Source: UBA6197 sp047638075 (lineage in GTDB: Bacteria; Pseudomonadota; Alphaproteobacteria; Rhodobacterales; Rhodobacteraceae). From it: a stretch of 64,000 bases of DNA. Under the pieces are notes generated by a model, which ran no database searches, was not told the DNA's origin, and saw only the letters and a list, made by a program, of their open reading frames with translations. Position numbers and translations under genes: made by a program. Of this stretch, positions 45,418 to 54,742 are shown piece after piece (within the stretch, counting starts at the first letter, position 1; every line of letters starts with the position of its first letter). The stretch is taken from contig NZ_JBLJBV010000099.1 of assembly GCF_047638075.1 (NCBI RefSeq), positions 1 through 64,000 of the forward strand. Direction: 5' to 3'.

Positions 45418-45792
45418 GACTGCTGCTCCGAATAAGGGCTTATCGATCACATAAAACTGCTGCCGCAAGGCACTATATTAAAAACATACATTGATTCCCG
45501 CACTTTAGAAAAGAAAAGAACCATCCCGTCAAGAAAGATCAATGGCGGCACGCAGACAATGCGACGTAAGCGCCCGGCCTCAAGAGTTGCCGTGCAAGTG
45601 CTATGGCTTAACCCGCCGTCGCCCAATAGGTATTGACAATGCCTATTAGGCGGTGCTGAATAAACGCCTATTTACTCAATTGATTCCGCTGCAAAAAGCG
45701 CTGAGAAGCCCGGCTCGTCTGGCGGTCTTTTGGTGTGGGCAGCACTTAGTTCATTATGCTCTAGCCGCCACGCCCCGAGGAGGAGAGGATCA
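45418..45792. other. Divergent intergenic region between manC and ctaD
   Basis: About 375 bp with promoters for both directions expected. A near-perfect 23-bp palindrome lies at 45625-45647. No coding sequence recognised. Confidence 0.5.
45625..45647. promoter_or_regulatory. 23-bp palindrome overlapping a possible -35 box upstream of ctaD
   Basis: AATAGG T ATTG A CAAT G CCTATT reads as a palindrome with one mismatched pair. It contains TTGACA (45633-45638); a weak -10 (TGAATA) follows 18 bp later. It sits about 145 bp upstream of ctaD and may be an operator. Confidence 0.4.
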
Positions 45793-47454
45793 ATGAGCCA
45801 AGCCACCGTCGATCACAACCCCGGCACGCGCGGCTTCTTTACGCGATGGTTCATGTCCACCAACCACAAGGATATCGGGGTTCTTTACATCTTTACCGCG
45901 GCCTTTATCGGGCTGATCGCGGCGCTGCTTTCGGTGTTCATGCGGCTGGAACTGATGGAGCCCGGCGTGCAGTACATGTGCGCCGAGGGATTTCGCTTTT
46001 GGCCCTCGGCCGCCGAGTGCACGCCCAACGGGCATATCTGGAACACCATCGTTACCTACCACGGCGTCCTGATGATGTTCTTTGTTGTGATTCCGGCCCT
46101 GTTCGGCGGTTTTGGAAACTATTTCATGCCGCTGATGATCGGCGCACCGGATATGGCTTTTCCCCGGCTCAACAACCTTAGCTACTGGCTGTTTGTTGCT
46201 GGTGCCAGCATGGCTGTGGCATCGTTTTTTGCACCGGGTGGTGATGGGCAGCATGGGGCCGGCGTTGGCTGGACACTTTACGCACCGCTATCGGTTCATG
46301 ATGGGGGCATGTCGATGGATCTGGCGATCTTTGCGATTCATGCCTCGGGCGCAAGCTCGATCCTGGGCGCCATCAACATGATCACCACATTTCTTAACAT
46401 GCGCGCCCCACGCATGACCCTTTTCAAGGCGCCGCTGTTTGCGTGGTCGATATTTGTCACCGCCTGGATGCTTTTGTTGGCGATGCCGGTGCTGGCGGGG
46501 GCAATCACCATGCTGCTGACAGATCGAAATTTCGGGACAACGTTCTTTGACCCCTCAGGCGGTGGCGACCCCCTGCTATACCAACATCTGTTCTGGTTTT
46601 TTGGCCATCCAGAGGTCTATATTGTTGTCTTGCCCGGCTTTGGCATCATCAGCCATGTGGTTGCGACATTCTCGAAAAAACCAATCTTTGGATATCTGCC
46701 GATGGTCGCCGCGCTGATCGCCATTGGCGGCCTTGGGTTTGTGGTCTGGGCGCATCACATGTTCACCACCGGCATGTCGATCACGCAGCAAAGTTTTTTC
46801 CAGGTCGCATCAGTAACCATCGCAGTGCCGACCGGTATCAAGATCTTCTCATGGCTGGCAACGATGTGGGGCGGCTCGATCGAGTTCAAGACACCGATGC
46901 TGTTTGCCTTTGGCTTCATCTTTCTGTTCACCGTAGGCGGCGTTACCGGGGTGGTACTGGCACAGGCCAGCGTCGACCGCGCCTATCACGACACCTACTA
47001 TGTCGTGGCGCATTTCCACTATGTCATGAGTCTGGGGGCGGTATTCGCGTTGTTCGCGGGGCTGTATTACTGGTTCGCGAAAATGTCGGGGCGGCAGTAT
47101 CCTGAATGGGCTGGAAAGGTGCATTTCTGGCTGTTCTTCATCGGTGCCAACCTCACTTTCTTTCCGCAGCATTTTCTGGGCCGTCAGGGTATGCCCCGGC
47201 GTTATATCGACTACCCCGAAGCATTTGCCTACTGGAATGAAATTTCAAGCTGGGGGGCGATTTTGTCATTTATCTCGTTGCTGTGGTTTATCGGGCTTGC
47301 CTCTTACGCCCTGTTTGCCGGCCAGCGGGAAACGCGCGCGAATTATTGGAACGACTACGCCGACACCCTGGAATGGACCTTACCAACCCCGCTACCAGAA
47401 CACACATTCGAACAACTGCCCAAGCCGGAAGACTGGGACCATGGCCATGCCTGA
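45793..47454 (+). CDS. ctaD: Cytochrome c oxidase subunit I (aa3 type)
   Basis: A 553-residue catalytic subunit of a haem-copper oxidase, twelve membrane helices. The copper B and haem ligands and channels are visible: NTIVTYHGVLMMFF, HLFWFFGHPEVYIVVLPGFG, VWAHHMFTTG and DTYYVVAHFHYVMSLG. The ATG at 45793 follows GAGGAGGAGAGG. It reduces oxygen to water using cytochrome c. No subunit II, III or assembly gene is adjacent, which is common for ctaD in this family of bacteria, where the gene stands apart from the main cluster. Confidence 0.95.
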   Translation: MSQATVDHNPGTRGFFTRWFMSTNHKDIGVLYIFTAAFIGLIAALLSVFMRLELMEPGVQYMCAEGFRFWPSAAECTPNGHIWNTIVTYHGVLMMFFVVIPALFGGFGNYFMPLMIGAPDMAFPRLNNLSYWLFVAGASMAVASFFAPGGDGQHGAGVGWTLYAPLSVHDGGMSMDLAIFAIHASGASSILGAINMITTFLNMRAPRMTLFKAPLFAWSIFVTAWMLLLAMPVLAGAITMLLTDRNFGTTFFDPSGGGDPLLYQHLFWFFGHPEVYIVVLPGFGIISHVVATFSKKPIFGYLPMVAALIAIGGLGFVVWAHHMFTTGMSITQQSFFQVASVTIAVPTGIKIFSWLATMWGGSIEFKTPMLFAFGFIFLFTVGGVTGVVLAQASVDRAYHDTYYVVAHFHYVMSLGAVFALFAGLYYWFAKMSGRQYPEWAGKVHFWLFFIGANLTFFPQHFLGRQGMPRRYIDYPEAFAYWNEISSWGAILSFISLLWFIGLASYALFAGQRETRANYWNDYADTLEWTLPTPLPEHTFEQLPKPEDWDHGHA

Positions 47455-47571
47455 TCACGATCTTCAGGTGTAATTTTAAGTAGGGATCCTGAGGTCGAAT
47501 TAAAATGGGCGTTCTAGTGGCTTGATTTATATTCACCTTGGGTTAGGCTGAACAAAGGGAAGGCCTGCAAT

Positions 47572-47587
47572 CGGCACGATAATTGCC
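47572..47587 (+). promoter_or_regulatory. Candidate sigma-54 promoter of the formate dehydrogenase operon
   Basis: CGGCACGATAATTGCC closely fits the RpoN consensus TGGCACG-N4-TTGCW: GG at 47573-47574 and GC at 47585-47586 with the obligate 10-bp spacing. Transcription would begin near 47598, giving a leader of about 43 nt before the alpha-subunit ATG. Confidence 0.6.
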
Positions 47588-47640
47588 ACAAGTTTGCAAA
47601 ACGTATCGTGCGACTGATTTCTGTCTCAGGGAGGAAGTTC

Positions 47641-50600
47641 ATGAATATGGATCTATCAAGGCGAACCTTTTTGAAAGGCGTCGGCGCCGGTGTCGCGGGA
47701 ACCGCGCTGGGGGCGTTCGGATTTGCGGGCGTTGAGACGGCCTATGCGGCAAACATCAAGGAATTCCGGCTGGTCAAAACCACCGAGGCACGCAGCACCT
47801 GCCCTTATTGCGCGGTTGCCTGCGGGATGATGGTGTTTGCCGCCGAAAGCAAAACCCACGCCGGCCGGATGGAAGTTGTCCATATCGAAGGCGATGTGGA
47901 CAACCCGGTAAACCGCGGCACGCTTTGCCCGAAAGGCGCCGGCGCGCTGGACTACATCCGGTCACCTGCACGGGTAAAGGCACCGATGTATCGCAAGGCA
48001 GGTGCCAACGAATTCGAAGAGGTTACCTGGGATTTCGCCATGGAGCGGATCGCCACGCTGATGAAAGAGGATCGCGACGCGAACTTCATCGAAACCAACG
48101 GCGACGGCATCGCGGTGAACCGCTGGCCAACCATGGGCTTCCTCTCGGGCAGCTCATGCACTAACGAAACCGGCTGGATCACCTGGAAGGTCGCGCGCGG
48201 TCTGGGGATGCTCCAGATCGAGAATCAAGCAAGGATTTGACACGGACCGACGGTGTCCAGTTTGGGCCCATCATTTGGTCGCGGTGCAATGACAAACAAC
48301 TGGACGGATATCGGTAACGCCGATGTTGTCTGGGTCATGGGGGGTAATGCCGCCGAGGCGCATCCCTGTGGTTTCAAATGGGTTACTGAGGCAAAGGCCA
48401 CACGCGGGGCCAAGCTGATGGTCTGTGACCCACGCTTTACCCGGACGGCGGCTGTGGCCGATCTTTACGCGCCGCTGCGTTCCGGCAGCGATATCGCCTT
48501 TTTGTCCGGCATCATCAACTATTTGTTGTCGAACGATAAAATCCATACCGAATATGTGCGCAACTATACCAACGCCACCTATATCGTGAAGGATGAATTT
48601 GACTTCAACGAGGGTCTGTTCACCGGCTATGACGAGGACAAACGGGTCTATGACCGCTCGTCCTGGGAATATGTGCTGGGCGACGACGGCTTTGCGACGC
48701 GCGACATGACGATGCAGCACCCGCGCTGCGTCTATCAACTGATGAAGGCACATTTTGCCACCTACACGCCCGATGTCGTGCAGCGTGTTTCCGGCACTCC
48801 GCCCGAAAAGTTCCTGAAAGTGGCCGAATTGGCAGCCTCTACTGCCAATGGCGAGCGGTCGATGACCATCATGTATGCCTTGGGCTGGACCCAGCATTCG
48901 CACGGATCGCAAAACATCCGGTCAGCGGCGATGATCCAGCTTTTGCTGGGCAACATCGGCGTTCCGGGGGGCGGCATCAACGCGTTGCGCGGCCATTCAA
49001 ACGTGCAGGGCATCACCGATATCGGCACTCTTACGGCCTCTTTGCCCGGCTATCTGGCAATGCCTACCGATAAGGAACCCACGCTTGAGGCGCATCTGGC
49101 AAAGCGGACGTTTACGCCGCTTCAGGAAAACCAGATCAGCTACTGGCAGAATTACGGCAAGTTCTACGTCAGCTTCCTGAAGGGGATGTACGGCAAGAAC
49201 GCGACGCCCCAAAACCAATTCGGTTATAACTGGCTGCCCAAGCTGGATGTGGCCTATGACGCGCTGAAAATGTTTGACGTCATGCATCAGGGCAAAACCA
49301 CGGGCCTGTTGTGCCAAGGGTTCAACCCGCTGATGTCAATCGCCTATTCGGGCAAGACGATAGCGGCCCTGTCCAAGCTGAAATTCCTGGTCAGCATGGA
49401 CCCGATCGAAACCGACACCGCCTATTTCTGGCAAAACCACGGCGAGTTCAACAACGTCGATACCGCCAGCATCCAGACCGAAGTCTTCATGCTGCCCGTC
49501 ACCTCTTTCGTGGAAGAAGACGGCAGCCTGACCAACTCCAGCCGGAATATCCAATGGAAATGGCAGGCGGCGGACCCCTACTTCGACTCGCGCCGTGATA
49601 TCGACATCCTTGCAGATCTGTTCTGGCGGATCCGCAATATGTACGAAGCAGACGGCGGCACCGCCCCCGACCCGATCACCAAGATCGACTGGAGCTATGC
49701 CGACCCGATGGCCCCAACCTCGGATGAGATCCTGAGGGAGTTGAACGGCCGCGCGCTGACAGATCTGCGCGATGCCGAAGGCAAGGTGACCCGCAAGGCA
49801 GGCGAACAGCTGGCCAGTTTTGGTGAAATGCGCGATGACGGGTCAACCGATGGCGTGCAGTGGATCTATACCGGCGTCTACAGCCCGGAAGGAAACCTGT
49901 CGCAACGGCGTGACAACTCTGACCCGTCGGGGATGAATGTCTATGGCAGCTGGGGCTTTTGCTGGCCTGCCAACCGGCGCATCCTTTATAACCGCGCCTC
50001 TGCCGACCCATCCGGAAAGCCATGGAGCGAAGGCAAGAAATATGTCTTCTGGGATGGTCAGCGCTGGGGCGGTGCCGATGTGCCGGACTTCCCCACAGGT
50101 AACGCACCGTCACGCGGGACCGGCCCTTTCATCATGACGACAGAAGGCGTGTCGCGCCTGTTTGCGCGCACGATGATGGCCGAAGGCCCGTTCCCGGTGC
50201 ACTATGAGCCGTTTGAATCACCGATCAAGAACCCCTTGTTCCCGGCAATTCGGGGCAACCCGGTGGCACGGGTATTTGACAACGATATGGAAATTTTCGG
50301 CAGTGCCGACGAATTCCCCATCGTTGCCACAACCTACCGCCTGACCGAACATTTCCACTACTGGACCAAGACCGTTCACATGAACGCCGTGGTGCAGCCC
50401 GAATTCTTCGTGGAAATGTCCGAGGCCCTTGCCCAAGAACGTGGCATCAAACCGGGCCAGATGGTTCGCGTCCGGTCCCACCGGGGCGAGGTCAAGGGCA
50501 AGGCGATGATCACCAAGCGGCTGAAACCGCTGCAAGTGGATGGGAGGACACTGCACTATGTCGGGCTACCGCTGCATTGGGGGTTCATTGGGCAGGCGAA

Positions 50601-50715
50601 AAAGGCCTCTCCGATCAACTCGCTGACGCCGCCTGTGGGGGATGCCAACGCCCAGACGCCGGAATTCAAGGCGTTCCTGGTGGATGTTACCCCACTGTCT
50701 GACACGGTCGCATGA
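47641..50715 (+). CDS. fdoG: Formate dehydrogenase alpha subunit, selenocysteine-containing
   Basis: Catalytic subunit of a membrane-bound formate dehydrogenase of the FdnG/FdoG type, 1024 residues with readthrough of an in-frame TGA at 48238-48240 (Sec200). The twin-arginine signal SRRTFLKGVGAGVAGTALGA sends it to the periplasm. The N-terminal [4Fe-4S] motif is CPYCAVACGMMVF with a later LCPKGAGALDY. Around the TGA the frame reads LQIENQARI-Sec-HGPTVSSLGPSFGRG, matching the Sec region of E. coli FdnG. The Mo-bisMGD domains follow (VVWVMGGNAAEAHP). Without suppression, the gene would split into two frames. GGGAGGA precedes the ATG. All Sec synthesis genes except selD follow in the same operon. 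Confidence 0.95.
48238..48280 (+). promoter_or_regulatory. Bacterial SECIS element after the in-frame TGA
   Basis: The TGA is followed by CACGGACCGACGG and a short hairpin with stem GTCC (48255-48258) and GGGC (48264-48267) around loop AGTTT. E. coli fdnG has the equivalent GCC-AGTCT-GGC at the same distance. Confidence 0.7.
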
Positions 50716-50728
50716 GGGAGGATGAGAG

Positions 50729-51673
50729 ATGTTTCCACCGATCCCAAACCCCGGCACAGAACCCGTAGCCCTGAAATTCGGCCCGGGCGATCTGATGCGC
50801 CGGTCGGCGTCCACCGTGACGCCGCCCGCCGAACGCCAAACCGAAGTCGCCAAGCTGATCGATGTTTCAAAATGCATCGGCTGTAAGGCGTGTCAGGTGG
50901 CCTGTCTGGAATGGAACGAACAGGTCGAAGAAATCGGCATCAACACCGGCGTCTATGAAAACCCGCACGATCTTACGGAAAACTCATGGACGCTGATGCG
51001 CTTTGCCGAATACGAAAACCCTGACTCCGGCAATCTGGAATGGCTGATCCGCAAGGACGGCTGTATGCATTGCGAAGACCCGGGCTGCCTGAAGGCCTGT
51101 CCGGCCCCCGGCGCAATCGTGCAGTATTCCAACGGTATTGTGGATTTCATCCACGATAAATGCATCGGCTGCGGCTATTGCATTCAGGGTTGTCCGTTCA
51201 ACATCCCGCGCCTGTCGAAAGCCGACAACAAGGTTTATAAATGCACGCTTTGCGTTGACCGTGTTGCCGTGGGGCAAGGGCCCGCCTGCGCCAAAGCCTG
51301 CCCCACGCAGGCGATCGTGTTTGGCACCAAGGACGAGATGACCGAATATGCCCAGACCCGCATCGAAGATCTGAAATCACGCGGCTATGACAAAGCGGGG
51401 CTTTATGACCCGCCCGGCGTCAGCGGGACACATGTGATGTATGTGCTGCATCACGCCGACAAGCCGGGGCTATATTCCGGCCTGCCGACCGAACCGAAAA
51501 TCAGCGGCCTGGTCGAGACCTGGAAAAATGGCGCAACAAAATACGTTGGCATTGCCGCAGTAGGGGTCTTTGCCGCAGCGGGGCTTGTGCATCACCTTCT
51601 GACCGGCGCCAACCGCGTCAGTCCTGAAGACGAGGCAAAAGCCAAGAAACTGGTGGAAAGGGACAGGGCATGA
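50729..51673 (+). CDS. fdoH: Formate dehydrogenase beta subunit (iron-sulfur)
   Basis: A 314-residue electron-transfer subunit carrying four [4Fe-4S] clusters. Cysteine motifs are KCIGCKACQVACLEW, GCMHCEDPGCLKACPAPGA, KCIGCGYCIQGCPF and YKCTLCVDRVAVG with ACAKACP. A single transmembrane helix near residue 265 (YVGIAAVGVFAAAGLVHHLL) anchors it to the membrane, as in FdnH. It starts 13 bp after the alpha subunit, with GGGAGG upstream, and overlaps the gamma gene by 4 bp. Confidence 0.95.
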   Translation: MFPPIPNPGTEPVALKFGPGDLMRRSASTVTPPAERQTEVAKLIDVSKCIGCKACQVACLEWNEQVEEIGINTGVYENPHDLTENSWTLMRFAEYENPDSGNLEWLIRKDGCMHCEDPGCLKACPAPGAIVQYSNGIVDFIHDKCIGCGYCIQGCPFNIPRLSKADNKVYKCTLCVDRVAVGQGPACAKACPTQAIVFGTKDEMTEYAQTRIEDLKSRGYDKAGLYDPPGVSGTHVMYVLHHADKPGLYSGLPTEPKISGLVETWKNGATKYVGIAAVGVFAAAGLVHHLLTGANRVSPEDEAKAKKLVERDRA

Positions 51674-52353
51674 CAACCGATTCCAATATCCCGACCCGTC
51701 GCCGTGTAATCCATGACGGAAACCCCGTCATGGTGGACCGCTATTCTGGCCTCGCGCGGCTGAACCATTGGGTCACTGCGGCGGGGTTGATCTTGCTTGC
51801 CCTCTCGGGGTTGGCTCTGTTTCATCCGTCGCTCTACTTCCTGACGGGCCTGTTTGGCGGCGGAACCTTTGCGCGCTTCATTCACCCTTGGATTGGCGTT
51901 GTGACCTTTGTCAGCTTTGCCGGCTTGTTCCTGCGATTCTGGCGTCTCAACCTATGGAGCAAGGCCGATAGCCGCTGGCTGGGTAGTCCCGGTGCCGTTC
52001 TCTCGGGCGATGAAGAGGCCCTGCCCGAAGTAGGCAAGTACAACGCCGGACAAAAGGTCTATTTCTGGGTGATGTCGATACTGATCCTGATCTTGTTCCT
52101 CACCGGTAGCGTGATCTGGATGGAGTATTTCGCCGCTTATTTCACGATCGAGCAGCGGCGCATAGCGGTCTTGATACATTCGATCTCGGCAATCGGGGCG
52201 ATCTGCGCCTGGATCGTCCATGTCTATGCTGCAATCTGGGTTCGTGGTACGCTTAACGCGATGACGCGCGGGCAGGTAACCGGCGGCTGGGCATGGCGTC
52301 ACCACCGAAAATGGCTGCGTGACCTGGTGTCAGGCAACCCCAACAAACGGTAA
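51670..52353 (+). CDS. fdoI: Formate dehydrogenase gamma subunit (cytochrome b556)
   Basis: A 227-residue inner-membrane cytochrome b with four predicted helices (AGLILLALSGLALF, WIGVVTFVSFAGLFL, VMSILILILFLTGSVIWMEY, the last near residue 170). Conserved histidines for the two haems b are present (LNHWVTAAG, RFIHPWIGV, VLIHSISAIGA, WIVHVYAAIW). It passes electrons from the Fe-S subunit to quinone. ATGA overlap with the beta gene. Confidence 0.95.
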   Translation: MTTDSNIPTRRRVIHDGNPVMVDRYSGLARLNHWVTAAGLILLALSGLALFHPSLYFLTGLFGGGTFARFIHPWIGVVTFVSFAGLFLRFWRLNLWSKADSRWLGSPGAVLSGDEEALPEVGKYNAGQKVYFWVMSILILILFLTGSVIWMEYFAAYFTIEQRRIAVLIHSISAIGAICAWIVHVYAAIWVRGTLNAMTRGQVTGGWAWRHHRKWLRDLVSGNPNKR

Positions 52354-52425
52354 CAGACCAGCGCGGCCGGGGATTGATGCGCCCCCTTGGATTTAGTGTG
52401 GTCCGTGTGACCCATGAGGTAAGAA

Positions 52426-53343
52426 TTGACTGATAAATCAAACCCGAAACCCGACCCCTCAGTGATCCATACGATCCCGAAGCCGCCTTTTGCCCGTCTG
52501 CCAGATCCGGCGACACTTTTTGCCAGCCGCGCAGCAAGGCTGCATACGCTGGCAAAAGGTCACGGGCTTGCCCCTTATCTGGAGTTCCTGGCGGAGCTGG
52601 CGGCGGCGCAGGACATTATAGCCCGTACTGCGCCGCAGCCCGACCTGCCGGATACCGCAGCGCTGACCAAGGCGCATCGCCACGCGATGCCACCGCTGAA
52701 CCGCACCAGCTTTGTGCCCGATACGCAAACATTCACACTGATCGACCGGATTGTCGAAAGCATGGCGAACATTGCCATGCCCGACGAAGCACAGGCGGCC
52801 TTGGCGCGCGTCAGCAATTGCGATCATCAGACACGCCGCGCATTGATTGCCAATGTGCTTGATGACACCATCCCCCTTGAAGAGGCCGCCGAGCACGCCT
52901 TTATCGCCGCAGCCCTTCAGATCGGGTTTGCGATGCGCGCGGCGCAATTGACCGCCGAAGACCTGGCCCCGGTGGCCGATGGTGTCTGCCCCACTTGCGG
53001 CGGTGGCCCTTCTGCAAGCCTGATCGTCGAGTGGCCCAAATATGAAGGCAACCGATACTGTTCCTGCGCGCTTTGTAGCACGCTTTGGCACTATGTCCGC
53101 GCAAAATGCACGCAATGCGCCGCAACCGGAAAAATCAGTTTCCGTGAGGTGGACGGCGGCAACGGCAGCGTCAAGGCCGAGGTTTGCGGCGACTGCAACA
53201 GCTATGTAAAAGTGCTTTATCAGCGGTTGGACGCCGGGCTTGACCCGATTGCTGATGATGTGGCCACATTGGCCCTTGATCTTTTGCTAAAAGACCAGGG
53301 GCTACGGCGCGGTGCGGCAAACCCATTTCTGACAGGGTATTAG
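52426..53343 (+). CDS. fdhE: Formate dehydrogenase accessory protein FdhE
   Basis: A 305-residue cytoplasmic factor needed for maturation of Tat-exported formate dehydrogenases. The C-terminal half has the family's rubredoxin-like cysteine pairs: VCPTCGGGPSASLIVEW, YCSCALCSTLWHYVR, KCTQCAATGKISF and EVCGDCNSYVKVLY. The start is a TTG at 52426 with GAGGT six bases upstream. It sits 72 bp after the gamma subunit and 4 bp before selA. No fdhD is present. Confidence 0.9.
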   Translation: MTDKSNPKPDPSVIHTIPKPPFARLPDPATLFASRAARLHTLAKGHGLAPYLEFLAELAAAQDIIARTAPQPDLPDTAALTKAHRHAMPPLNRTSFVPDTQTFTLIDRIVESMANIAMPDEAQAALARVSNCDHQTRRALIANVLDDTIPLEEAAEHAFIAAALQIGFAMRAAQLTAEDLAPVADGVCPTCGGGPSASLIVEWPKYEGNRYCSCALCSTLWHYVRAKCTQCAATGKISFREVDGGNGSVKAEVCGDCNSYVKVLYQRLDAGLDPIADDVATLALDLLLKDQGLRRGAANPFLTGY

Positions 53344-53347
53344 CGGC

Positions 53348-54742
53348 ATGACAGGGCGGGCGGCATACCGGCAGCTTCCCTCGGTTGATCTGGTGCTGCG
53401 CAGCGGTGCGGGGGTGGCCGCCCTGTCGCGCCATGGCCATGCGCTGACCGTCAACGCAATCCGCCAGACCCTTACCGAGATCAGGGCCGCGCCGCAATCC
53501 ACCCCGACCGACCCCGAAACCGTCGCCCTTGCAGCAGACGCCCTGCTGCAAGCCGCGTGCCAATCGCCGCTGCGGCCGGTCTACAATCTGACCGGTACGG
53601 TGCTTCACACCAATCTGGGTCGCGCCCTTCTGGCCGAAGAAGCGGTGGCCGCCGCCACATTGGCGATGCGCAACGCGCTTGCGCTGGAATACGATCTTGA
53701 AAGCGGCAAGCGCGGCGAACGTGACACTATCTTGCGCGATCTTCTGGTGGCGCTGACCGGGGCCGAGGATGCGACCGTGGTCAACAACAATGCCGCAGCG
53801 GTGCTGCTGGTGCTGAACACCTTTGCCGCCGGGCGCGAAACCGTTATTTCACGCGGCGAGCTGATCGAGATTGGCGGCAGTTTCCGGATGCCCGACATCA
53901 TGGCCCGCGCCGGCACGCAGATCGTCGAGGTTGGCACCACCAACCGCACCCATCCTGCCGATTACGAACAGGCCATCGGGCCCGATACCGCGCTTTTATT
54001 CAAGGTCCATACCTCAAACTACCGGGTTGAGGGGTTTCACAAAGAGGTTCCGGCCCCCACGTTGGCCGCGATTGCCCGGCAAAAGGGGCTTCCTCTGGTC
54101 AATGATCTGGGGTCGGGCACGCTGGTTGATCTGGCGTGTTGGGGCCTGCGACATGAACCCACCGTTGCCGAAGCCTTGGCCGAAGGCGCCGATCTGGTGA
54201 CGTTTTCCGGTGATAAACTGTTGGGCGGCCCACAGGCCGGGTTCATTCTGGGGCGGCGCGACCTGATAGCCGCGCTGAACCGCAACCCGATGAAGCGCGC
54301 GTTACGGCTGGATAAGTTGCGGCTGGCCGCGCTTGAGGCAACGCTGCGCCTTTACCAAGATCCCGACCGCCTTGCCGAACGTCTGCCCACGCTGCGCCAT
54401 CTTGCCCGCCCGCAGGCCGACATCGCCACACTGGCCCAGGATCTAAACGCAGCACTGGCCAATGCCGTTGGCCCCGAATTCGACGTTTCGGTTACCGATT
54501 GCCACAGCCAGATCGGGTCTGGCGCGCTACCCACCGACACGATCCCCAGCGCCGGGCTTGCCCTGCATGCAGCCAACCCCAAGGCCAGCGGGCAGCGGGT
54601 CATTGCGCTGGCGGCAGCATTTCGCGCCTTGCCGGTGCCGGTCATCGGGCGCATCGCCCAAGATACCTTCATCCTTGATCTGCGCTGTCTGGAGGATCCT
54701 GCTGCATTTCGCGCCAATCTGACCGGGTTTGAGCGGCCATGA
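53348..54742 (+). CDS. selA: L-seryl-tRNA(Sec) selenium transferase
   Basis: Converts seryl-tRNA(Sec) to selenocysteyl-tRNA(Sec) using selenophosphate. A 464-residue PLP enzyme of standard length. It has YNLTGTVLHTNLGRALLAEE, the VNNNAAAVLLVLNTFAAGRE motif and the PLP lysine K290 in VTFSGDKLLGGPQAG. It begins 4 bp after fdhE and its stop overlaps the next start by ATGA. Confidence 0.95.
   Translation: MTGRAAYRQLPSVDLVLRSGAGVAALSRHGHALTVNAIRQTLTEIRAAPQSTPTDPETVALAADALLQAACQSPLRPVYNLTGTVLHTNLGRALLAEEAVAAATLAMRNALALEYDLESGKRGERDTILRDLLVALTGAEDATVVNNNAAAVLLVLNTFAAGRETVISRGELIEIGGSFRMPDIMARAGTQIVEVGTTNRTHPADYEQAIGPDTALLFKVHTSNYRVEGFHKEVPAPTLAAIARQKGLPLVNDLGSGTLVDLACWGLRHEPTVAEALAEGADLVTFSGDKLLGGPQAGFILGRRDLIAALNRNPMKRALRLDKLRLAALEATLRLYQDPDRLAERLPTLRHLARPQADIATLAQDLNAALANAVGPEFDVSVTDCHSQIGSGALPTDTIPSAGLALHAANPKASGQRVIALAAAFRALPVPVIGRIAQDTFILDLRCLEDPAAFRANLTGFERP

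Noticed and set aside
48253..50715. Formate dehydrogenase fragment starting after the TGA as its own gene
   Set aside because: It lacks a ribosome-binding site and the Tat and Fe-S regions; reading through the TGA as Sec gives one normal-length protein.
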